In this document: positions 54,298 to 64,000 of the stretch, piece by piece
Layout: each line of letters opens with the position of its first letter
Numbering within the stretch: the stretch's first letter is position 1
NCBI RefSeq assembly: GCF_949628265.1
Contig: NC_088790.1
Location: 24,680,545 to 24,744,544 of the forward strand
Reading direction: 5' to 3'
DNA from: Cloeon dipterum
Taxonomy: Eukaryota; Arthropoda; Insecta; Ephemeroptera; Baetidae
Length of the DNA: 64,000 bases
Made by a program: the position numbers and the translations under genes
Notes under the pieces: model-generated
Told to the model about the DNA's origin: nothing
The model's input: the letters and a program-made list of their open reading frames with translations, nothing else
Databases searched by the model: none

Positions 54298-57200
54298 ATG
54301 CGAAAGTCCGAAAACGTGTTCGTCCGACTCTTCCTGATGGCCTGCGCCTTCCGGCTCACTCGTGAGTTCTCTTCGCCCTTTTGCCTTGACATTTTTTCTT
54401 TTATTTTTATTTTGTGTGACATTTGTGTTTTCGCGCCGTGTTCTAATAATAAATATTCAGGAGGGGAGCCAAAAAGCATTGTCTGCCGCGGCGGCTTGAC
54501 CGCGTTTTTCTGCGGATTATATAGGTGTGCACCCCCCGCGTTGTCGTTGCCGCCCTTGATAACGAGTACGACACGAAAGCGTGCTTGCACTGCTTCATGA
54601 TCAATTTGTTCCGATTTGATAAAAGTACTGGAAAGCAAGGAAAATAAAACCATTAAAAAAACTAATAATTCAAAATTTAATTATTTTAGAAAAAAATTAT
54701 TCAATTCAGGAAAATTATCAAGGTTAGTAGACATCAAAAGATTTCCTTAATATACTTTGCAATTTTGGCTTAAAAATAATTTAATCGTCGGCTGAGCCAA
54801 TTATTGCGGTAGAAGCAACATCGAAGATTTTTCACCTTGAAATATTCTATTTATAGGTTTTTACTGCGATTTGCAGAACTGAGGAGGCTTCAAGCACTTT
54901 ATATATTAATTATTCCCAAGCTAAGAATGCATGTTAAAGGATTAATTATTGCTATAATTAGAACAATAATTTTTTGTTCAAAGTTCAACCATATTATCAT
55001 GGTCATCTTCATTTTAATAAATAAAATATAAATTTTTCTCCAATGAATTAAAATTAAAATCCTTTCATTGTTTTATTAATTTCCTCCATTCATGAATTAA
55101 TAGTTCCACAAGAAAAGGCCTCTCTAAATTCCAACTAAACAAGTCTTTCACTTTCCCACCAAGTGCTGGCAAAACCAGAATGACTCACGTGATTTTCCTG
55201 AAAGCCTTGTGTAAAATCCTCCGCGGTATTTCGCCTTGGAGCAGACCTTCCCGCCTGCAAGTTGCAAACAACCGCATCCCCGGCTTCACAATCGAACCCC
55301 GGCGGTAATTGGCGATCTAATTAATCAATCACGATGGCCGAGCGTGCTGGAATAATTTCGGAGGCATATATTGGGTGTATTGGGAGGTCGCGGCGCATCC
55401 GGTCCGCGATTGGGTCACCTGGGAAATAGTTTGCCGCGTGTGACACCGAGTCTTGAATAGTCATAGTGGTTTCAGCTTGCCCCACACCCGGTTCGAATTA
55501 CAAAATATAATTATTTAAAGACAATTCACGAGGGCCTAAAGGGTTAATATTTATCGAAAATTACAAATCACCTTATTAAAATTATAAAATAAATTGAAAT
55601 TTCTTAAATTTATACAAAAAATAAAATTTTAGTTCACAATATTGTTTTCAGTTTTTAAAAAATTCAGAGCATTCCTCAATTTTCCAAACAACAATTAATT
55701 CAAATCCGGTTTGTGACTAAAACTGCGGGAATCGCAGTCGTTGAAATCCAGTCCGTGCGTGCTGTTTGTATGGAATTCCTGCGGATGGCGCGGACCCTGT
55801 GCCATTGGTCGCACCTGAATCATCCGAGGTGCCGCGTGAGTTTCGCCGGCCAATCACGAGGCACCAGCTCGGGAGGCACGGCGCGGCAGCTGACGCAAAC
55901 GGCTGATTAAAAGCCCCGCACGCTCCACACGTGGATGAGTGATCTCGTAAGCGCGCGCGGCCGCGGCGGCCTCGGCGCGACAGCGAAAAGAAACTACGCG
56001 CTCTCGCTGCTTCGCGAGTCGCGCGACTTGGACTCGCAGCTATACTGGACTGCTCTGACGTCATTGCCGCGCCTTTCTTTCTTTCTTTCCCCTTTTCCGG
56101 TTATTATGTCAATTGACAACACGCGCATCGTCCAACGTAGAAGATGAGATGCAATTCTTATATTGCTTCTTGTTTTGTGGTCGGTCACTCTTTCTTGACG
56201 CAGTAGTTGCTGCTCTCCACTTTTTGTCGCGTGTCATTCAGGAGAAACTCTTTCATCTCGCTCTGAATAGTCTATCTTAAATGAAATAATTAATTTTTAA
56301 GTACAAATTTTCACGCGCATAGTGGAAATTGAATTACAGGCTTCATCCTCGTTGAATTCAGAGTGATTTAATTTAACTCTACCAGTTTCTGCCCGAAATA
56401 ATGTGAAGTCCATTTCTTTAGGAATATTAAAAATGATAATCACCCTCAATCAAATATTTTATTTTGAAATTTTAGATTATTTAATTTTTAGGCTGCTCGA
56501 ATCAAATCAATTTATTAGCGAATTTGTTATATCCAAGGAATTGATTCCTTTTGTAAAAAATTTAAACGAAGGGAAAAATTTATCGCTCTAGGAGGCAGCC
56601 TTGTCTTTTCAGACCGCGTCTGCAGAACTTTAAAGATGCGAAACAGTTGCTAAGATCAAAGAAAAAAATGAACAACTTAACGAATTCAACTATGTATTAA
56701 AAAAATTGTGATTAAAAGAAAAACTTTAAGCAGTCATTTTCACAATTTTTTCCATAAATAAAATTTAGAATGCTATAAAAAGTCCATACATTTAATTTTG
56801 ACAATGCACCATTATTTTTGTTTTTAAATAACCATAAATAATTATACCAATGTGTTTTGCTTCATTTATTGATATTTTGAACTTAAGCAATTATATCTAA
56901 CCTTGCCTTTTTTATTTCTACTAAATTTCAATGATTTATAAGAAATTAAACAGAACAAATTGTAAATCATTTTTTAGTCATTTTAAAAATATTTTTCCGA
57001 ACGGAGACACAGTCATAGCTAGGCAATTGACCAGTTGCATAAACCCTTAGTTATTGAAGCTGCCAACAGATGGCGCAACGACAGACTTTCTTAAAAATTT
57101 TGTTTTAAGCGGTTTTAAGGCATTTCTGCTGCGATTTCAGACTCAATCCTGCTTCTGTGCATTCTTTACTTAATATGCTTTCTTTTGACGTTCTGAAAAC

Positions 57201-60200
57201 CAAAATCGGTTCTGCCATTCGGCGTAGAAACGTTGGAAAATATTTTTTTATTTAAAAAAAATAGTTTTTCACGATTCTACGGCGATTGGCTGAACCGATT
57301 TTGGTTTTCAGCACGTCAAAAAATAGCAAATTAATTGAAGAATGCACAGTAGCTAGATTGAGTCTGAAATCGCAGCGGAAGTGCCTTAAAATCGAAAGTC
57401 TACGGTGGCACCATCTGTTGGCGGCTACGAACACTTCGGGTTTATGCAACTGGTGAATTATCGCCATTTTATTTAACTTTAACAGAGCTTTTTTATCCAA
57501 AGTACACCGAGAAATCAAGGATTTTGATGAATGAAGAGAAATTAAATAATTGCACATTTAGAAAAATGATTCATTTTTCGCACCTCATGTACAGAATCAA
57601 ATTTTCCCTTTCCTTGTTTTTATTTCATTAAAATAATTTCAGTTTTTATTTATTCAAAACCTTCCTATAGAAATACCTTATTTCCACACTTGACATGAAT
57701 TTTATTCTCTCCTGAGTCTGACCATCTCTAAAAGCAGCTGTTTAAAGTTTTGGCTGAAGAATGATTGATGCATTTCGCACCCTTTGAACTAATTTCAAGC
57801 CTAATCACTGGGCATGCTGAGTGATTAATTTTAACAATTCACGAGCGGTGATTTATCGCGTCCTCAGCAGGGCGCTACTGTAATTACTTAATTTGCATGA
57901 CAAAGGGGCTGCTCGATCGAATATCTCTCAACGACGGCAGAAAACGAGACACGCATTCGCATTCTGGCGCTCACGTGTTAAATTCAATTGGGGGAGGAAG
58001 AAAGGGGAGGCCGGTTACACGCGTCCATTGAAGCCGTATATTTCCGTGATTTCTTTCGTCTCAATGGAGAACACGAGGTTTATAAAAAGAAACAACGCAA
58101 CAAGGTCACGGTAGCGCGTCCGATAACCGAATTAACGCAGCCGAAAATGTTTACAAAATAATTATTACGGCGCGTCTCGGCTCTCGTTTCGGAATGCGAC
58201 GCAGAAGTTGTTCTGTCGGATGTGCCAGGGACGTTTTCGACGCGCTTGGTGCTAATTTTAAAGACAGACGCCCAGAAATAATTTGCAGACACGCTCCTCC
58301 CAAAATTTAAAACGGGACGATGGAATGAAATGTTATCTTTGCTCGAGAAAGAAAACATCACGCGACTCACGAGCTTTGTTCCAATGACAATACAAAGCAC
58401 GGATGTTTTTTTTACAAACGGCAGCTGAGGAATATGAAAAAAAAACGGTTTTGGATTGAAAAGAAATAGAGAAAGGGGTGGAAATGATTAATTTTTGAAT
58501 AGGTAATTTTAAAACCACGTTTCGTTCATTTTTTAAAATTAATATTCCAAAAAAGCCTTGAAAATAATTTCAATTTGTCTTCGAAAGGTTAAAAAAATTA
58601 TTTGTTGATCGATTTGTCTACTCACTGAAAATCCAATTCAATTTTAAAATCAAATTCGACTCTCAGTCACAATATTTTAAAATTAAATTTTTGAAATCAA
58701 GAAAATCCACTAAAATTTTGAGTTTTCACAATTTCAAGGTAGATTTTAATTTAACAATCAGATTTTCCTCTTTTTCAGTTTGTTCAGTCACAGATTTCCA
58801 TATCTACAGCAATATTACCATTTTTGAAATAATTAAACCCGGCGTGTCAACAAAAGTTGTGCCTTTCATCTCCTCCGAGCAGAGACAGGGAAAGTTTTCC
58901 ATTCAATTAACACGAATATCTGCTTGCTACTTTGTCCTCTCGGTGGTGCACGAACCCGTCTAATTATTAGAGCTATGTGAATTGGCTCTCTCGTTGATTG
59001 GATGAATGAAGCAGAAAAAGACGCGGCGGCGACAGGCGACACGGCCAGCGGCCGTCCAATTTTATTTTAATCGTCTCTCTGGCTGGCTCGCATCACGCCA
59101 TCCCGATCGCGACCATTCAAGAGACGCGGCCAATCGTTATTAATACTCATTCTATTGGCCTCACTTAACTAATGTCATTGACAGCATATATGCTCAGATG
59201 GATGATGCCAAAACGCTCGTGCCGGAAGTGTTGCAGAAATCAAGGCTGGGATGTTTTCGGTGATAGAATTTTCCGAATATTTCCACCTGAAAGAAATGCC
59301 TGGAATTAGTTGAATACCGTATTTTCAAGCTAGGGGGATTAAATTTATCGATCTGATAATTTCAGGAATTCTTTTCAGGTTTTTATAAAAATAGCAACAA
59401 TTTCAAAACTGATTTATTATACAGTTTTCTATTAAGATAGGATCATTTTAGCAATTTTAAATTGTCTATTCCGTCAATATGCGAGATTTTTTTTTTTAAA
59501 CATTTACTTAATACTTTCTTTAACTTTGAACTACGAATAAGGTCATCATGGGAAAGTTGTTGGGTAAAAAATCATTATCAGTAGAACATTTTTTTATTTA
59601 TCTCAACAAAAACAAAAATTTACAGTCTTTTCGAAGCGTTGCAAACTTTCAACTCCTAATGACTTCTATAAAATAAGTTATGAATAAACAATTCTTAGAA
59701 TTTCGTCAAAATTTGGTGAAATTGCTCGAGTTAATAAAATTATACGCATATAAATAAAGAAATAAATCACAATTCAAGCAAAAACCTTCGATAAAGATTA
59801 TTAGGCAGTCGTAAACCTTTTAGATGGAAGGCTGATGCATATTTAAATTTGTTTGCCAGAGGCAAGCAGTTGTAAAATTTACATCCCATTCGTTTTAAAT
59901 ATGAAGAGAAATAATTACACAGGCAAAACATGCCGTGCTAATCTCTCATACATATTTCTGTTTCTCCTAAAACTGTCAAATTTTAATTAGTACATAAAAT
60001 TAGTAGTTAAAGCCGCTCTCTCCGCTGCAAATTCTCTTTTGCTGTTTTATGAAAAGTAGTTAAATCGCGTGTATGTAAGTCAACAGATTAATTGCCGCGT
60101 GCGTAGCAGTCGCAAATTTGCACGATTCACCTGAGCCAATTACATTTAATTGATTCGGCGCGCCGACCAATTAAGCTGACTTGCCCGTTTGGCGCGCTGA

Positions 60201-63200
60201 CGCCGCAGCCAGCGGAAACTAAACTACATTCTTGTTTTTACTTTCAGCGAAATTCTAAATTGGCCGAGGCGTGTCTCTATAATCTCTCGTCGCAATAATA
60301 ATAATAAGTGGTAGCCAATGGACGACTTGCTAATATGGGCTGGCCGCGTATATGTGTACTACGCAGTAAAGTTACTTCTGACACGGACACGTAACAGCGC
60401 GCTTACGTAGATCGACGCTCACGCGAGCCACATCGAGAGTCGCGCAGAAACAAATCGCCTTTATTATTTTGCCCGCCGCGCACCTTCAGTGCCAACTTCT
60501 TTTTCACTCCGCCTGGGTCAAGGCAGGAGAAAGAAAAAATGCATTTTTAATGTTCGTCACACTTTTCGGTGATTTCGGCCTTGTCATTTATTCTCAATTA
60601 CACTGATTGCCAGTTCATTGCGAGCATATTAGGATCTAGGATTATGACCTGACTTTTTGGGAATTAATTTTTTTCTAATTTAATTGGTTGCGTTTCTTAC
60701 TAATTAATTAGAATTTTTGTTTTATTATTTATTTATTTTAATTTTTCTTCGCCTCCAAATTGTTTTTTGGTTACTCAAATTCTTCTTAAATCGTCTGGAG
60801 AGTTCAAATTTGGCCTAAATCCCCGAAATTCTCTGTAAATCCTTTTAATCTCGTGGACGAAATTCTGGAGGGGTCGCACCATAAAATATTGGGCCAAAAT
60901 TCCTTAAATTGCCAATTGTACAGGAGCTTAAAGTTTGCGATTTTTTTTTAAAAAAGTTGAATTTTCTTGGAGGACTCAACCTTTTTTTGAATTGAGAAAA
61001 TATAAAATGTCACGCTGTGACATTTCCCACTATTTTTAAAGTGGAATGATACTGGGCAACAGTTGAAAATTATTTAAATTGTTGGATGCCTTAAACAATT
61101 GACCGATAAACAATTTGTTCAACAATTTGCAATAATAAAAAAGGACCTTCCAACAATAAAAATTCAAATTTTACCAATTTTCTACAAAATTTACAGTGCT
61201 CGAACATATTTTCTTGGCATATTCCGATTCCTCTCGTCGAGATCTGTCCAACGGTGTATGCCACTTATTGGGGAAACTCTTGGTTTTGAAATTAAATCGG
61301 ATTTCAAGTAAGGAGACAGCCATTACCATTTGAAAAGCACGCTAACTTTCCAGCCAATTTTCTCGCAAAATTACAGTGCTTCCTAGGTCAATTTAGGCTT
61401 TAACTGAATCCTAAGGGGCGAGGTTATGCATTGGCAACAAGCATTTTCCAGGCTTTTCCAGTATCATTCCTCTTTAAATTAACCTTAAGCCTGTAAATCA
61501 AAACCCAAAAAGAGTTATTTCCTGTTTTACTCTTTACATAAAATACTATCAAAACATTATACGGCAGTTGTAAAATCCGGCTGGAAAGTCACGAATTTGT
61601 CATACTATTGACTCTCGTGTTTATCCAGGGAAAACGTATCAATTTTTCACAAGAAACAAGCGCCATATAGCCGTGTGCCGTAGTTTTATCTGCTGTTTTG
61701 CATTTTATTTATTGCTGTTTTGTTGTTTTTCGGCGGTTGAGGAGAAGGGGTGCGCAAAAGTGGTGCCTAATCTCGGAGCCGCGAGTGTGGATGGTAATTG
61801 GAATGACCTCCTCTGCTTTAATGACGCACGACGGCCGCGCGCGTTCTCACAAAACTAATCGGGCAGATAGCGTGCCTCTAGTTTTGTTTTACCGCACAGC
61901 AGGAAAGAACGAACAGTCACCCGGGGGTTGCAGTTCATTTCGATTGTCAACAACAAGGGCGGAAAGAATCCGAGGAATTATGGAACGATTGCAGTTCTGG
62001 GGAAAGAAAAGCGGGTCAAAAGGGGAAGTGTAAAAAAGTACCAGAATTGCCACATGAAAAATCATCAGCAGGCTTTTGTTTTAAATTGGCATTTTAGTTG
62101 AAGGAAAAATTTAGCCAGATTTGTTAAATTTAAATAGCTTTCTTGAGAATTATGTTACTAGCCGGAATTTTTAAATAAAAAGAAAACACTTTTAACAATA
62201 TAAAATAAAATTTGGGTGGCTTTTAATTATTTTAAGAATCAGATAAGTTTTAAACCGTCAGTTCTCGTAGTTTTAGAATTACTTATTCAGTATAGATGCA
62301 AAACACTGGAGCAGTAATAATTTTTATAAGGATGAATGTGTTATTACCGTTCTAGTTTAAATTTGTAAAAATATTGAATCTACATTAAATTTTCCTTGAC
62401 AGATTAAAAAAATATTACTAATAATTTAATTTCCGTTTTTTCTTTTAATAAAATTAATAAAAATAAAAATTCGTTAACAGTTTTTAATGCGTTAAAAATT
62501 GCTTTTAAATTTAAATATTGCTGAAAAAATAAAGAAACTAAATTTAACTTAGTGAATCTTAAATTAAAGTTTAGCTTTCATTCTTTTTCCTATTTAAACC
62601 GTATTTTTGAAACTGCGTCGCCAAAGATTTCTCCCTAATTGAATGCGAAACACGTTGTCCAACACGAGCAATTTAGCTGTGTCACCCGAGAGGTGGTGCT
62701 CTCGAAGTTGAACCGCGGCCAAGCGTCCCTGCCTCTATTCGAAATAATTAAACGTATGTGCGTCACTTCGGTGTGGGTCGAGCCAATTTGCGACTATCCC
62801 TGAAGGAAAGGGTGCTGCGTATAATACGCGGTTCGATCTCTCGGCGTCGAAGGGTTAATTGTTGGCAAACAACGAGGGTCGGCACACCTTAATTGGCGGG
62901 CAGCCTCTAGCTTTAATTAAAAGCACACACACACCCGCTTTGACGCTCGCGTGTGATAAATTTATTCATCAAAGGCAAAAGCGAACAGCCTTTTTCAATC
63001 AGCGGCGCGTGCATTATGAAAAAATCGGCGTATAATAGGCTCGTGTAATTTGCATGGAAACATGCATATCTACGGACTTCCATGGTTCGAGCCACTTCAC
63101 TTTTTACGGCCTTTCAGCGCTGAATACATTTTTACTGATTGCGCCCCACCAAATGGCATTTTAACCGATTCATTGATCGATTTTGGAAAGTAAATATATC

Positions 63201-64000
63201 AATTTTTTAATGAAAACCCTTGCTCTCCAGTTCTTTTCTATTTAAAGTTATTTTTAAAAATAATTCACCAGTTGTAAAAACCCTCAGTGTTGGAATCCGC
63301 CAACAGATGGCGCCACCGTATATTTTAGTAATAAATTTAATTTTAAGGCACTTCCACTGCGATTTCAGACTCAATCCTGTCAATGTACATTCTTCACTTA
63401 ATTTGCTTTCTTTTGAAGTGCTGAAAACCAAAATCAGTCCAGCCATTCGCCGTAGAATCGTTGGAAAAGATTTATTAAGGGAAAAATTCACAGTAGCTAA
63501 ATTGAGTCTGAAACCGCAGCGGAAGTGGATTAAAATTAAATTTATTACGAAAGTATATAGTTGCGCTATCTGTTGGAGGCATCGAACACTGAGGGTTTAT
63601 GCAACTGGTGAATTTTTAAGGATATTTTTATTTTGACGTGCTGAAAACAAATTGAAACCTTTTTCCAGTTGCCACATTTTTCTTGCTTTCATTCCCCTCT
63701 CTTTTTAATTCAATGATATTATCTCTCTCTCTTGTACACTTTCTCTTACACGCGGCATAGGGAGAAATAACATTGAATCAACCGGGATTCCACCTAGATC
63801 CACCGGCATTGGTAACAGGGGTAAATCCGTGGTGAATCCGAACTCTAGCTTAAAAAATTAATTTCTTGTTTAATTTTGAATGTATTAAGGAATTGAAATC
63901 AACTGATGCAAATATTTTAAAATTCTTGGAAAATATTAAAGAAACGCTTAATTTTGTGATTTCAGTGGCTCGATCGGCACGTTGGTCGGGGAACGCCGCC
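54298..64000 (+). CDS. 5' part of a secreted or membrane protein gene: signal-peptide exon and probable exon 2 start
   Basis: Exon 1 is 54298-54361. The start context ACAAG-ATG is favourable. It codes MRKSENVFVRLFLMACAFRLT, a basic start followed by a hydrophobic core, and ends after one base of a codon at a strong donor (GTGAGT, 54362). The window ends 34 bases after a good acceptor (TTTCAG, 63961-63966). Joining 63967-64000 in phase gives CTG GCT CGA and an open frame rich in Arg, Ser and Trp, so the signal peptide would end ...RLTLA, with a cleavage site just after. The 9.6-kb intron and the GC-rich second exon are typical of large neural or cell-surface genes. The family cannot be told from 32 residues. 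The exon 1/exon 2 link is inferred; other first exons could also splice to 63967. Confidence 0.5.
57025..57459. mobile_element. Fold-back (MITE-like) element, full copy 2
   Basis: Left end AATTGACCAG (one change from the family), right end CTGGTGAATT, 435 bp. The arms carry CAACAGATGGCGC / GGCACCATCTGTTGGCGG, GCTGCGATTTCAGACTCAAT / ATTGAGTCTGAAATCGCAGC and GCTGAACCGATTTTGGTTTTC with its counterpart. The longest and best preserved copy. Confidence 0.85.
61215..61470. repeat. Interspersed repeat, copy d (matches 28290-28500)
   Basis: Shares CTCGTCGAGAT, GGATTTCAAGTAAGGAGACAG, CGCTAACTTT, TTTAACTGAATCCTAAG and GCATTGGCAACAAGCATTTT in order with the intron copies near 28-29 kb. Confidence 0.65.
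63262..63614. mobile_element. Fold-back (MITE-like) element, full copy 3
   Basis: Starts AATTCACCAG and ends CTGGTGAATT, 353 bp. The left arm reads CGCCAACAGATGGCGCCACC, GCACTTCCACTGCGATTTCA, CTGAAAACCAAAATCAGTCC; the right arm keeps ATTGAGTCTG, CCGCAGCGGAAGTG and CTGTTGGAGG. The inner part of the right arm is shortened compared with copy 2. Another TTTTGACGTGCTGAAAAC block follows outside, at about 63633. Confidence 0.83.

Larger units (their letters stand above)
54362..63966 (+). other. Long first intron (9.6 kb) of the last gene
   Basis: AT-rich, carrying two full fold-back elements (57025-57459 and 63262-63614), repeat copy d (61215-61470), and GC-richer non-coding blocks at about 55700-56250, 57840-58350, 58960-59260, 60080-60540, 61740-62040 and 62640-63110. 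ATTTGCAT octamers (POU-factor sites) occur at 57891-57898 and 63048-63055, and a (CA)n run is at 62923-62934. No internal exon is recognised. Confidence 0.45.

Noticed and set aside
54091-54600. A 169-codon plus-strand frame over the last gene's first exon
   Set aside because: It lies in another frame than the signal-peptide ATG at 54298 and runs through the splice donor; best explained as chance in a GC-rich leader.
62805-62850. GGTTCGATCTC resembling a tRNA B-box
   Set aside because: No A-box or cloverleaf can be drawn upstream.

Overview
The window is nuclear DNA from an animal, most likely an insect or other arthropod. The protein-coding genes are split into many small exons by AT-rich introns (52 bp to several kb) with GT-AG borders. 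The coding exons are GC-rich, and the proteins are typical metazoan families (STRIP, ZC3H18, SCPx, imidazolonepropionase, GILT, GH1 beta-glucosidase, a class A GPCR). I could not fix the species. The tracts I read as exons were reconstructed by hand from splice sites, reading frame and family resemblance. For each of the six genes whose start and stop both lie in an identified family, and for the GPCR, the summed exon length is a multiple of three.

Layout, left to right. (1) 1-4801 (+): an intron-containing but broken copy of an SLC12 Na-(K)-Cl cotransporter gene, with nonsense codons, frameshifts, lost splice donors and a missing middle. (2) 5422-9235 (+): a 336-residue class A GPCR resembling adenosine/biogenic-amine receptors. 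(3) 9774-13632 (-): ZC3H18-type CCCH zinc-finger RNA-binding protein, 586 aa. (4) 14496-18726 (-): peroxisomal SCPx thiolase/sterol carrier fusion, 542 aa, ending in SKL. (5) 19509-24007 (+): STRIP (striatin-interacting protein), about 780 aa, head-to-head with SCPx. (6) 24198-30393 (-): imidazolonepropionase (histidine breakdown), 431 aa, tail-to-tail with STRIP. (7) 31390-33275 (+): GILT-like thiol reductase, 212 aa. (8) 37887-42317 (+): secreted GH1 beta-glucosidase, 499 aa, with a TATA box and GATA sites upstream. (9) 54298-64000 (+): the first exon of a secreted or membrane protein (a signal peptide) and, after a 9.6-kb intron, probably the start of exon 2 at the window edge.

The right half (33-64 kb) is gene-poor. 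It holds microsatellites, several families of small inverted-repeat elements, a LINE reverse-transcriptase tail, and GC-richer non-coding blocks that could be regulatory. The clearest new object is a fold-back element family of about 350-435 bp with matching ends AATTCACCAG/CTGGTGAATT. It has three full copies (36.6, 57.0 and 63.3 kb) and two fragments (15.9 and 46.5 kb). Other shared repeats link the ZC3H18 and STRIP introns, and link imidazolonepropionase intron 1 to the last intron. The genes do not form a pathway or operon. Several pairs share promoter intervals or have touching 3' ends.
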